Under the pieces are notes generated by a model. That model saw only the letters and a list, made by a program, of their open reading frames with translations, was not told where the DNA came from and did not search any database. Below, piece by piece: positions 1 through 7,736 of a stretch of 22,892 bases of DNA (positions are counted from its first letter, which is position 1; every line of letters begins with the position of its first letter). The position numbers and the translations under genes were made by a program. This DNA is from an uncultured Lachnospiraceae bacterium (lineage in GTDB: Bacteria > Bacillota > Clostridia > Lachnospirales > Lachnospiraceae). The stretch covers positions 1 to 22,892 of the forward strand of contig CAJUJY010000055.1 in assembly GCA_910586555.1 (NCBI GenBank), written 5' to 3'.

Positions 1-54
1 TGCTTGCATTTGCAAGAGGAAGCCCCTGCCTCTTTAGGTAGGGGAGGATGTCAC
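1..54 (+). mobile_element. Probable right end of an IS200/IS605-type (TnpB/omega-RNA) element, body outside window
   Basis: Positions 24-45 form a nine-base-pair stem (CCCCTGCCT with AGGTAGGGG, one G-U pair in plus-strand RNA) around a CTTT loop, followed by AGGATGTCAC ending at 54. Just before it, CTTGCA/TGCAAG at 3-14 is a second small inverted repeat. From memory, this arrangement (G+C-rich hairpin, then a short tail ending in TCAC) is typical of the right ends of IS200/IS605 elements in Firmicutes, where the same sequence forms the 3' scaffold of the TnpB omega-RNA. The transposase/TnpB gene would lie to the left on the plus strand, convergent with gltX, and is not in the window. No left end is seen here, so the element may be full-length or only a remnant. 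An alternative is an unrelated terminator-like hairpin, but no U-tract follows it on either strand. Confidence 0.6.
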
Positions 55-149
55 TATTTTGTATTACTATTTTATCCCTTATGGCATTTTGTTTTATTAT
101 CATTTGTTTTTTTGTTCTGGTGTCAATTTTACCACACGCTCCTATATAG
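55..149. other. Spacer between the element end and gltX
   Basis: This AT-rich spacer separates the putative element end from the gltX stop codon. I see no gene in it. On the minus strand, in the direction gltX is transcribed, there is no hairpin followed by a U-tract, so the gltX terminator is either weak, lies beyond the window, or was displaced by the element. Confidence 0.5.
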
Positions 150-1850
150 TTAATTTTCCTGCTGCCCCAGTACTTTATTTATGCGGCTTTCCATCTGTTC
201 CTGTCCCATTACATGCACTATTGCCCAGAGGTCAGGTGTGTTTGCACGCCCTGTTATTGCAATACGTATTATTTCTGCAATATCTGATACATTTCCTTTA
301 TATTTTTCTGGTTCTTTCTTGTATGCTTTCATATCTGAGGCAAATCCATACTTATCCGCAATATCCTTTAATTTATTAAACCATGCGGTGTTATCATCAT
401 TATGGTTATATGTTTTAAGGTATTCATTAAGTACTTCATTTATTATACTACTGTTAAACCTGAAAGGATCTTTTTCCTGTACTCCTTCTTCACCTTCAAA
501 ATCAAAGAAATATGAAATTAGTGCAAATACCTGCCTTGCATATATAAAGTCTTTTCTTCTGCGCTTCATTCCAATTCCCATATAAAGCCTTAATATGCCA
601 AGCATTTTTTCCTTATCTTTAAACCAGGTTTTACACTTTTCTGGTTCATGTTCCCTGGCCCAGTTATGGAGGAAATCATACATTTCGTATTCTGTAAGGG
701 CTGAAAGTTCATTTTTACAGATGTTGTGGAGCTTGTCTTTATCAAACAGCGCTCCTGACTGGCTCATTTTGCTTACTGAAAATGGGAACTCATTAATATC
801 CTTATCTGGGAATTTTTCATGCCATTCTTCAAAGTTGGAGTTAAGAAGTGTAAGCAGGTAAACTTTCATACAATATGGGTGGTAGCCGTCTTTCCTGTAA
901 TAGTCAAGTGAAAGTTCAGGGTCTTTTCTTTTGGAAAGCTTTCTTTTACCGCCAGTTTCTTCATCAAACTTCATAAGCAGCGCTGTATGTCCGTATGCTG
1001 GCATTTTAAATCCAAGGACATTAAAAAGCTCATAATGTATTGGAACTGATGCAAGCCATTCACCGCCTCTTATAACCATTGTAGTCCTCATAAGGTGGTC
1101 ATCTATTGCATGTGCAAAATGGTATGTCGGTACGCCGTCTTTTTTAAGCAGCACAATATCATGTATATTTTCAGGCAGTTTTACTTCACCCTTAATACTG
1201 TCTTTAAATATAATTTCACCATCAGGGCTTCCCTGTGAACGCAGCCTTATAACATATTCCCTGCCAGCCTTTATATTAGCTTCTGCCTCTTCAAATGAAA
1301 GATTGCGGCATGTTGCATACTGGCCATAATATCCTGTAAGTACTTTATCTGCGTCCTGCTTTTTCCTGGTCTTTTCAAGCTCTTCCTCTGTGCAGAAGCA
1401 TGGATAGGCAAGTCCTTTTTTAACCAGTTCTTTTACATATGCATGGTATATTTCTACCCTCTGCCTCTGGAAATAAGGGCCATAGGCATTGTCCGCGCCT
1501 GTGTCTTCAAAGCCTGCACCCTCATCAAATTCTATATTAAAATACCGCATCACATTTATAATAGTTTCAACCGCACCATCAACTTTACGTTTTTCGTCCG
1601 TGTCCTCAATACGCAGGTAAAATATCCCACCTTTTTTATGTGCTATCCTTTCATCTGCAAGTGCACTGTAAAGGTTGCCAAGATGCATAAAACCTGTAGG
1701 GCTTGGCGCCATACGTGTAACTTCTGCTTTGGAAGGAAGTTTTCTGTATGGATACTTTTCCTCATAATAATCTGGTGTATGTGTTACATCTGGAAATAAT
1801 AAATCTGCCAGTTTCTGGAAATTATTGTCTTTATTATTAATATTGTCCAT
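150..1850 (-). CDS. gltX: Glutamyl-tRNA synthetase
   Basis: Cytoplasmic class I aminoacyl-tRNA synthetase that charges tRNA-Glu with glutamate; in bacteria lacking GlnRS it also makes Glu-tRNA-Gln for the GatCAB amidotransferase. The HIGH-type signature is PSPTGFMHLGN (residues 49-59) and the KMSKS-type loop is KLSKR (304-308). The acceptor-binding and catalytic blocks between them (for example LRIEDTDEKR) are intact. At 566 residues it is longer than the usual 460-500, with about 45 extra residues before the catalytic core, as in many clostridial enzymes. The ATG is preceded by AAGGAG. It is the last gene of the leftward block, 57 bases after a frameshifted hypothetical gene. The C-terminal anticodon-binding region is divergent, so discriminating versus non-discriminating specificity cannot be decided from sequence alone. 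Confidence 0.95.
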   Translation of the reverse strand: MDNINNKDNNFQKLADLLFPDVTHTPDYYEEKYPYRKLPSKAEVTRMAPSPTGFMHLGNLYSALADERIAHKKGGIFYLRIEDTDEKRKVDGAVETIINVMRYFNIEFDEGAGFEDTGADNAYGPYFQRQRVEIYHAYVKELVKKGLAYPCFCTEEELEKTRKKQDADKVLTGYYGQYATCRNLSFEEAEANIKAGREYVIRLRSQGSPDGEIIFKDSIKGEVKLPENIHDIVLLKKDGVPTYHFAHAIDDHLMRTTMVIRGGEWLASVPIHYELFNVLGFKMPAYGHTALLMKFDEETGGKRKLSKRKDPELSLDYYRKDGYHPYCMKVYLLTLLNSNFEEWHEKFPDKDINEFPFSVSKMSQSGALFDKDKLHNICKNELSALTEYEMYDFLHNWAREHEPEKCKTWFKDKEKMLGILRLYMGIGMKRRRKDFIYARQVFALISYFFDFEGEEGVQEKDPFRFNSSIINEVLNEYLKTYNHNDDNTAWFNKLKDIADKYGFASDMKAYKKEPEKYKGNVSDIAEIIRIAITGRANTPDLWAIVHVMGQEQMESRINKVLGQQEN

Positions 1851-1907
1851 CTTTTTATATTTCTCCTTATTTTTAATACTTTTTTCTTTTTGTGCTGGTA
1901 AATAAAG

Positions 1908-2371
1908 TTAAAACTTCGATTTTTCGTAATTGTAAGGTATGCTTGTCCCCTCAACAACATCTTCAATTTTTTCTATTATAAGCCAGTCGTCCATATTTCC
2001 TTGATGTTCAAAAGCAAGAGGCTCTATTTCTTCCACATTTTCAAATTCCACTAAACATAAACATTTCTTATGCCACCGTGTTTTTTGCTTGTCAGACAAG
2101 TTTAACTTATCCTGGTTGTCTGCAAGAGTTTTTGTAATTTCTTCATCAGGCAATTTCACATAATTTTGAACTGCTTTTATAATGGCAGTTGCCGTTATCT
2201 TTGAACTTCCTTTTTCCATAAGGTAAAGCCGCTCTCCCTCAAAAACCCTGCTATGGGAAATTTTTCTCCCTGCTGCCCACGCACAACCATTATCTTTGTT
2301 CCTGCTAAAATCTTATCTAATACTTTTTCACCTTTCTTACCTGTATTATCACAATACACTAGATGCACCAT
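1908..2371 (-). pseudogene. Conserved hypothetical protein broken by a one-base deletion
   Basis: An ATG at 2371 with AGGAG nine bases upstream opens a frame beginning MVHLVYCDNTGKKGEK that runs to Gly32 at 2276-2278 and then loses homology-like character and stops. Adding one G to the GGG at 2276-2278 joins it in frame to the reading frame that ends at 1908, giving a 154-residue product in which AAGRK-SHSRVFEGE leads into MEKGSSKI. The C-terminal part contains HKKCLCLVEFENVEEIEPL and an HQGNMDDWL motif. I recall intact proteins of this kind in Clostridia, with no assigned function; the EGE-LYLMEKG segment is faintly reminiscent of ASCH/PUA-like folds, which is only a guess. It lies between rluD and gltX in the same orientation. 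The C-terminal 103 residues alone could start at ATG 2219 but have no good ribosome binding site. Real mutation and base-call error in a G run are both possible. Confidence 0.75.
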
Positions 2372-2435
2372 TTTAATATCCTCCTAAATTTAATTGTTTA
2401 CAATCTTCCTTGTAAATACTGGCTTACAGCGTAAA

Positions 2436-3368
2436 CTAATGTATAACTTCCAGAAGTTTTTTAAAATAATCTGGAAGTGGTGCTTCAAATTCCATATATT
2501 TTTTTGTGGAAGGGTGTATAAACCCCAGGGTTTTTGCATGCAAGGCCTGTCCTTCAAGGTTAAACGGGCATTTTGACGGCCCGTATAAACTATCTCCAAG
2601 CACAGGGTTTCCAATGCTTGCCATATGTACACGTATCTGGTGTGTACGCCCTGTTTCAAGGTTACATTTAATATATGTATACCTGTTATTTAAATTATCT
2701 AATACCTTATAATGTGTTATAGCATTTCTGCCACCCTCCGCATTAACTGCCATCTTTTTCCTGTCTGTTTTATGCCTGCCTATTGTAGTCTTTATAGTCC
2801 CGCTTTCTTCTTTAACATGGTTATGGACTATTGCATGGTAAGTCCTTGTAATAGAATGTTCTTTAAGCTGTTCTGCCAGGAATTTGTGCGAAACATCATT
2901 TTTACATGCAACTATAACACCTGTGGTATCTTTGTCAATCCTGTGCACAATGCCAGGACGCAGCACTCCGTTTATGCCTGAAAGTGAGTCTTTGCAGTGG
3001 TAAAGCAGGGCATTAACAACCGTACCTGAATAATGGCCAGGTGCAGGGTGTACAACCATCTGTTTAGGCTTATTTATTACAATTATATCATTATCTTCAT
3101 AAATAATATCAAGAGGTATATTTTCAGGATTTATTTCCAGTTCTTCTATAGCAGTTTCATATACCCTTATAATATCGTGGCTGCATATTTTATAGCTTGC
3201 TTTTGTATTTATGCCATTTACAAGTACATTGCCTTCTTTAATCTGCTTCTGTATATATGAACGTGACATGCCATTAAGCTTTTCTGTAAGAAAGTTATCA
3301 AGCCTTGTCCCACTGCTTTCAACGCATGCCAGATAATCTTGATAACAAACTCCAGGTACACTATCCAT
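2436..3368 (-). CDS. rluD: RluA/RluD-family 23S rRNA pseudouridine synthase
   Basis: Converts uridines of large-subunit rRNA to pseudouridine in the cytoplasm. An N-terminal S4 RNA-binding domain (LDNFLTEKLNGMSRSYIQKQI onward) precedes the RluA catalytic domain. The catalytic aspartate is in GIVHRIDKDTTG (Asp145), and the later GRTHQIRVHM block is also present. I chose the ATG at 3368, giving 310 residues, because it overlaps the lspA stop (TAATG) and has GAGGTGG six bases upstream; a GTG at 3389 would add seven residues that simply translate the binding site. The lspA-rluD pair is a common arrangement in Firmicutes. The exact target uridine cannot be told from sequence, and RluA-family paralogues are similar, so the symbol is approximate. 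Confidence 0.9.
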   Translation of the reverse strand: MDSVPGVCYQDYLACVESSGTRLDNFLTEKLNGMSRSYIQKQIKEGNVLVNGINTKASYKICSHDIIRVYETAIEELEINPENIPLDIIYEDNDIIVINKPKQMVVHPAPGHYSGTVVNALLYHCKDSLSGINGVLRPGIVHRIDKDTTGVIVACKNDVSHKFLAEQLKEHSITRTYHAIVHNHVKEESGTIKTTIGRHKTDRKKMAVNAEGGRNAITHYKVLDNLNNRYTYIKCNLETGRTHQIRVHMASIGNPVLGDSLYGPSKCPFNLEGQALHAKTLGFIHPSTKKYMEFEAPLPDYFKKLLEVIH

Positions 3369-3871
3369 TATTTCCACCTCTTCCTGCACTTTGGCTTAAA
3401 TATTTCCAGGTCTTCATCTTTATAATAAAACATTACACAAAACATTGCTGCAAAAGCTGCTATAACTACATAACAGTCTGCTACATTAAATACTGGGAAA
3501 TCAATTAATTCAAAATACAGAAAATCTGTTACATAGCCATCTTTTATCCTGTCAAACATATTGCCAGCAGCACCTGAAAGCAGCAGCATTAAAATTATAT
3601 CCATAGGCAGGTATCTTTTTGTAAATGGAATTTTAATAAATGCTGCCACTACTGCGGCTGATATTATAATAGTTATAAATAACAGCAAAAAACGCCTGCC
3701 CTGCATTACGCCAAAAGCTGCGCCATGGTTTTCAAGATAAAACAGCCGGAACACACCTTTTATAACAGGCATGCCTTCTGTCCCTTTAAGGTTTAATGCC
3801 ATAATTTTTGTTACCCTGTCTGCTGCAAAAAGCATTATAAAACCAGTTATGCCAAATAAATATTTCTTCAA
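3368..3871 (-). CDS. lspA: Lipoprotein signal peptidase (signal peptidase II)
   Basis: Integral membrane aspartyl protease that removes the signal peptide from diacylglyceryl-modified prolipoproteins. The 167 residues contain four hydrophobic segments (about 5-22, 60-78, 87-101 and 130-151) and both family signatures: GNMFDRIKDGYVTDF with catalytic Asp116, and FNVADCYV with catalytic Asp132. Length is normal for the family. The start is TTG at 3871, supported by AGGAG eight bases upstream; no ATG fits better. It follows aroB by 14 bases and overlaps the start of rluD. The putative lipoprotein carboxypeptidase encoded at 10422-11453 would be one local substrate, which is an inference. Confidence 0.95.
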   Translation of the reverse strand: MKKYLFGITGFIMLFAADRVTKIMALNLKGTEGMPVIKGVFRLFYLENHGAAFGVMQGRRFLLLFITIIISAAVVAAFIKIPFTKRYLPMDIILMLLLSGAAGNMFDRIKDGYVTDFLYFELIDFPVFNVADCYVVIAAFAAMFCVMFYYKDEDLEIFKPKCRKRWK

Positions 3872-3885
3872 AATAAAATCTCCTG

Positions 3886-4974
3886 CTACTCCAGAATAGT
3901 GCCAAGTGCCTCTGCCATTTCACTGTCTGTTACATCATTACATATAACTGCATTGCCCAATCCATTAATAAGGATAAACTTTATCCTGCCTGCATCCATT
4001 TTCTTGTCACTTTTGGAGATTTTTATTATATCATCTGCCTTTAAACCTTTTACCTTCACTGGAAGCTTTAGGTCTTCCAGTATACTAATTATGCTGTTAT
4101 AACATTCTTTATCTATCATGCCACGTTTCATTGATATATATGCTGCACCTGCCATGCCAGCAGATACACATTCACCATGAAGCATTTTAAAATCCATAAG
4201 TTTTTCTATTGCATGTCCAAGCGTATGCCCAAAGTTTAAAACCGCACGTTCCCCTTTTTCCTCTGGGTCATTCTCTACAACTACACGTTTAATATTACAG
4301 CTTCCTGCAACAATTTCTTCAAGCACATACGGGTCACGTGAAATAATGCCGCTTAAATTATCCTTTATATAATTAAAGTATGCCATATCCCTTATAATCC
4401 CATGTTTTACTATTTCCCCAAAACCTGAATAGTACTGTGCATCTGTAAGAGTGGAAAGCATTTGTATATTTATATATACAGCAGATGGCTGGTGGAATGA
4501 ACCTACCATATTTTTATATCCTCTAAAATCAACACCAGTCTTTCCGCCAATGCTGCTGTCAACCATTGCAAGCAGTGATGACGGGATCTGGACAACACGT
4601 ATGCCACGCAAATATGTTGCTGCCCCATATCCTGCCATATCACCCGTAACACCGCCGCCAAGTGCAACAATTATATCATTCCTGTCAAAATGTGCTTTTA
4701 TAAGACATTCATATAAATCTGCTATAGTATCAAGTTTCTTTGATTTTTCCCCTGCTTCAAATGTAAATGAAATTACATTCTGTGCACAGTTTTTAGCAAT
4801 ATCTGTTACTGTTTTAAGATAGATAGCACCAACCGTACTGTCAGTTAATATACAAAGCCTCCGGTTTTTAAAGCCAAGGCTTCCAAATACAGCCAAAAGC
4901 CTTTCAAAACCATGTTCTATATTTATATTATAAAGAGGGCTTCCATTATAATTTATATTAATTAACTTTCCCAT
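3886..4974 (-). CDS. aroB: 3-dehydroquinate synthase
   Basis: Second step of the shikimate pathway: NAD- and metal-dependent cyclisation of DAHP to 3-dehydroquinate in the cytoplasm. The NAD-binding GGGVTGDMAGYGAATYLRG block, the GGKTGVD motif, the glutamate of GFGEIVKHG, and the metal-ligand histidines in NFGHTLGHAIE and MLHGECVSAGM are all present. The length of 362 residues is normal. The ATG has GAGGTAATT just upstream. No other shikimate gene is nearby; it sits between divIVA and lspA, so it is probably carried along in this operon rather than regulated with aromatic amino acid genes. Confidence 0.95.
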   Translation of the reverse strand: MGKLININYNGSPLYNINIEHGFERLLAVFGSLGFKNRRLCILTDSTVGAIYLKTVTDIAKNCAQNVISFTFEAGEKSKKLDTIADLYECLIKAHFDRNDIIVALGGGVTGDMAGYGAATYLRGIRVVQIPSSLLAMVDSSIGGKTGVDFRGYKNMVGSFHQPSAVYINIQMLSTLTDAQYYSGFGEIVKHGIIRDMAYFNYIKDNLSGIISRDPYVLEEIVAGSCNIKRVVVENDPEEKGERAVLNFGHTLGHAIEKLMDFKMLHGECVSAGMAGAAYISMKRGMIDKECYNSIISILEDLKLPVKVKGLKADDIIKISKSDKKMDAGRIKFILINGLGNAVICNDVTDSEMAEALGTILE

Positions 4975-5017
4975 AATTACCTCACTTGTGTTTTTTGTGT
5001 ATTTCCAGTATAGATTA

Positions 5018-6001
5018 TTAGTCGGGATCTATAAATGTAAACGGGGTTTCTGGTTCTTTTGCTGCTGCATACCCGTTTTCATCACTGTTCCACGAAAATT
5101 TCCCTTTATCTTTTTTATTTTCTTTATGGCTGTTTTCTTTTTCTGTTTTTTCTTCCACAATAATACTATTATTTATAATATTATTAGTATTTTCTTCTTT
5201 ATAGTTTTCTGGCATTTCTTCCTGTATGTCTGCCGGTTCCTCTTTGCTGGTATTTGTATCCATATCTTTTTCATTGTTTTCTATATCAAACTCTGTAACA
5301 TGCAGTTTATATTCTTCGTTTTCAAGCAAAGCAAGCTGTGCTGTTGCAAACTTCCTTACCTGGTTACAATATTTATCATAATCCTGTACAAGCCGGATTG
5401 CATTAATCCTTATGCCATCAAGTTCATCTTGTGCCTGTCCCTTTATATCTGCTGTCTGTTTTTTTGCTTCACTTATAACCTGTGCGGCTTTTTCTTCTGC
5501 TTCTGATATAAGCCTTTCTGCCTCTTCCCTGGCCTTTCTTGTAGTGCTTTCTGCTTCCGCTGCTGCTTTCTTTGTAACAGCCCCTGCTTCAGACTGTGCT
5601 TCCATTATAACCCTGCCAGCTTTCTCTTCTGCTTCCCTGGCTGTGGCTTCTGCTTCTGCTTTTTTATTGCCAGCTTCTGTTTCTGTATCCTTTATAATCT
5701 TTTCTGCTTTTTCCTGTGCATCTTTTATAACCTGGTCTGCCTGTGCCTTTGCTACCTCCTGTGTTTCTGTAGAGGTCTTTTCTGCAAGGATAAGCGCCTT
5801 CTGCAAAGTATTTTCCATTTGTTTATAATACTGTATGCCTTCACTTAATGAAGTTATTTTTTCCTTTAAAGTGCGGTTTTCCCTAAAAAGAGTTTCATAG
5901 CTGTCAAGTATAGAAGCCAGAAACTCTTCTGTATCTTTCTTATTATATCCACTCATTGATGTTTTAAGTGTATGGTTTTGTATGTCAATAGGTGTAAGCA
6001 T
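5018..6001 (-). CDS. divIVA: DivIVA-family coiled-coil protein
   Basis: Cytoplasmic scaffold that recognises negatively curved membrane at septa and poles and recruits division or polarity partners. The N-terminal membrane-binding module is LTPIDIQNHTLKTSMSGYNK, followed by KDTEEFLASI (residues 2-31). From about 35 to 215 the protein is a continuous coiled coil very rich in Ala, Glu and Lys, with repeated AEEKA/EAE units. The last 85 or so residues are Asn/Glu/Lys-rich and look disordered. At 327 residues it is about twice the length of the Bacillus protein. AGGAGGT precedes the ATG. It follows ylmH by 17 bases, the order seen in many Firmicutes, where SepF, YggT, YlmH and DivIVA go together. 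Confidence 0.93.
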   Translation of the reverse strand: MLTPIDIQNHTLKTSMSGYNKKDTEEFLASILDSYETLFRENRTLKEKITSLSEGIQYYKQMENTLQKALILAEKTSTETQEVAKAQADQVIKDAQEKAEKIIKDTETEAGNKKAEAEATAREAEEKAGRVIMEAQSEAGAVTKKAAAEAESTTRKAREEAERLISEAEEKAAQVISEAKKQTADIKGQAQDELDGIRINAIRLVQDYDKYCNQVRKFATAQLALLENEEYKLHVTEFDIENNEKDMDTNTSKEEPADIQEEMPENYKEENTNNIINNSIIVEEKTEKENSHKENKKDKGKFSWNSDENGYAAAKEPETPFTFIDPD

Positions 6002-6018
6002 GTTTAAATTACCTCCTC

Positions 6019-6819
6019 TTATATGTATTGTTTAACCGTTATATGATAACGCCCTTTTTTCGTTACGGACTGGGATACCTCAATCCTGTACTTTCCATAT
6101 CCTCTTATAGAAATAATATCCCCATCACATATATTTTTAGAATTTTCTGTACATATGCGTCCGTTAAGGAACACATTACTATCTTTTATTAATAAAAGAC
6201 CTGAGGAACGTGATATATTTACAGCCGCTGCTGTTACTGCATCAAGCCGCAGGGAAGACACACTTTTCTGCATGTCTTTATACTCCTGTACAGGTAAAAG
6301 CCCTGTCCCACATACGGTTTCTGTATGCACTGAAGTATGCTTTGCTTTCGTTATGCCTGCAATAAGCGGGGCTTTATCCTTACAGCAGAATATATAACCT
6401 GTAACTGTGCCATTTTCCTCTTTCTTTACAATAATATCACCAATCTGGTTCCTTTCAATACCTAAACCCATTACAGTCCCAAGATAATCCCTGTGTGTAA
6501 GCGTATCACAAAACTTCCGGTTTACAGGGCTTATCTTTACACATTCTATTGGAAAATCCCCATATCCAGGCTTTCCATATAATGAATCTGGCAGAAAACA
6601 TGCCATAACCCTTTGGGCACCTTCATAACCTCCATAAGTAATAACATAATTACCTGAAAGGTTTTCTGGTATATCCATGTCTTTTAAAAGCCTGTACATG
6701 GTATTTATATCATTAAGCCCTAAAAAACTGCTGAATACAGGTATACCACGCTTTTGCGCAATAAAAAACATGTCATGTAAATGGCGGTATATAATTTTCT
6801 CTTCTTTTGTTAAATCCAT
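6019..6819 (-). CDS. ylmH: YlmH-type S4-domain RNA-binding protein
   Basis: The protein has the YlmH layout: an N-terminal alpha/beta region (residues 1-170, with FLGLNDINTMYRLL and GYEGAQRVMACFLPD) followed by a C-terminal S4 domain (about 186-250, LRLDAVTAAAVNISRS...FLNGRICTENSKNICDGDII). S4 domains bind structured RNA; YlmH proteins have been linked to ribosome rescue and quality control in Bacillus, and genetically to division clusters. Length (266) is typical. The binding site GGGGAA before the ATG is weaker than those of neighbouring genes. It lies between yggT and divIVA, 18 and 17 bases away. Confidence 0.9.
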   Translation of the reverse strand: MDLTKEEKIIYRHLHDMFFIAQKRGIPVFSSFLGLNDINTMYRLLKDMDIPENLSGNYVITYGGYEGAQRVMACFLPDSLYGKPGYGDFPIECVKISPVNRKFCDTLTHRDYLGTVMGLGIERNQIGDIIVKKEENGTVTGYIFCCKDKAPLIAGITKAKHTSVHTETVCGTGLLPVQEYKDMQKSVSSLRLDAVTAAAVNISRSSGLLLIKDSNVFLNGRICTENSKNICDGDIISIRGYGKYRIEVSQSVTKKGRYHITVKQYI

Positions 6820-6837
6820 ATTTAATTCCCCACATTT

Positions 6838-7104
6838 CTAATGTTCCATTATATATGAACATAAACTTCCCAGATAAAACAACACTATAAGCAGTATATA
6901 CGGGCTTATATCTGTCTTAAAGCATTTAAGCACAGAATGTTTTACAAGCTTCTGTACCGGCCCAAGTGCAGGCGCTGCCAGCATCTCTACAAAATACCTG
7001 AAAAAATTCCCAGATGGCAGCAGGTTCCTTAAAAGATAAAGCAGTACATCTGCCTGAAGGACAATAAAAAAAATATATAAGCAGTATGCTATATAATAAA
7101 GCAT
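6838..7104 (-). CDS. YggT-family small membrane protein
   Basis: An 88-residue protein with two hydrophobic segments (about 2-25 and 66-85) separated by a loop containing RNLLPSGNFFRYFVEMLAAPALGPVQKLV, which carries the YggT-family pattern of a proline-containing hydrophobic stretch before the second membrane span. The family's biochemical role is unclear; it is found next to sepF across Gram-positive bacteria and cyanobacteria and has been connected with division or osmotic tolerance. Its AGGAG lies in the 3' end of sepF and only three bases separate the genes, so translational coupling is likely. Confidence 0.88.
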   Translation of the reverse strand: MLYYIAYCLYIFFIVLQADVLLYLLRNLLPSGNFFRYFVEMLAAPALGPVQKLVKHSVLKCFKTDISPYILLIVLFYLGSLCSYIMEH

Positions 7105-7107
7105 AAA

Positions 7108-7680
7108 TTAAAACTCCTTATTTAAGGTAGGAATATTTATAACTTCATCACTTGTTGTCACACTTTTAATATAATCCCCTGATATATCAATGTTTTTAGG
7201 TGAAAATATAAATATAAACCTTGAAACTGAACGCATATTGCCAGCAATCGAATATATGCAGCCGGATATAAAGTCCATAATCCTTTGTGCTTCAACCAGA
7301 TCCATGCCTTCAAGGTTTACAACAACAGGCTGTCCATCTAAAAGGATCTGGCAGATTTGCTGTGATTCGCCAAAGTTAGCCGGTTTTACAATATTCACTT
7401 CAACATCTGATGATGAAGCTGTATGGATAGGAACAACCTTGCCTGGCTGCTGGCGTTGTGTGGTCTTTCTTGAATTAAATGAAACAGGTTCATCATAATT
7501 ACTGCTGCCATAATCTTTTCTTTTCTCTTCTTTTTTCTGCTCACGCTGGATACGCTTCTCCTCACGCCTTAGTTCCTTTTCATCATAATCATCATAATCA
7601 TCATAAAAGTCATCTTCATCATACTCATCTTCATCAGTTAATTTTAAGAACTTAATAAAATTATCTAAGCGGCCAGCCAT
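7108..7680 (-). CDS. sepF: Cell division protein SepF
   Basis: Cytoplasmic FtsZ-associated protein that anchors and aligns Z-ring filaments at the membrane. The N-terminus MAGRLDNFIKFLKL fits an amphipathic membrane-binding helix, followed by an acidic DDYDDYDEKELRREEKR linker. The C-terminal SepF domain (about 90-190) includes VEVNIVKPANF, the VVVNLEGMD block and MDFISGCIYSIAG. I placed the start at ATG 7680 (190 residues): the ATG at 7692 would only add MEEI, which is the translated GGAGGAG binding site. It is followed at once by yggT and lies 56 bases downstream of yggS. Confidence 0.93.
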   Translation of the reverse strand: MAGRLDNFIKFLKLTDEDEYDEDDFYDDYDDYDEKELRREEKRIQREQKKEEKRKDYGSSNYDEPVSFNSRKTTQRQQPGKVVPIHTASSSDVEVNIVKPANFGESQQICQILLDGQPVVVNLEGMDLVEAQRIMDFISGCIYSIAGNMRSVSRFIFIFSPKNIDISGDYIKSVTTSDEVINIPTLNKEF

Positions 7681-7736
7681 AATCTCCTCCATTCCTGCGC
7701 CAATATGGTACTTAACCCTGCCTGGCTACAGCACCG

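Noticed and set aside
59..379. Plus-strand ORF opposite the 3' end of gltX
   Set aside because: Phe/Leu/Tyr-rich composition typical of the antisense of an AT-rich gene, and it overlaps the well-supported gltX coding region.
5480..5760. Recurrent gcttctgc/cttctgct units as a DNA tandem repeat or CRISPR-like array
   Set aside because: The units are irregular and in frame; they are explained by the Ala/Glu coiled-coil coding of divIVA.
5412..5828. Plus-strand 138-codon ORF inside divIVA
   Set aside because: It is the antisense of the Ala/Glu/Lys coiled-coil repeats, giving a Ser/Ala/Phe low-complexity product; no start signals.
7681..7692. Upstream ATG for sepF (and the similar one at 13520 for minE) and GTG 3389 for rluD
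   Set aside because: The extra codons are the ribosome binding site of the internal ATG, and family N-termini match the internal starts.
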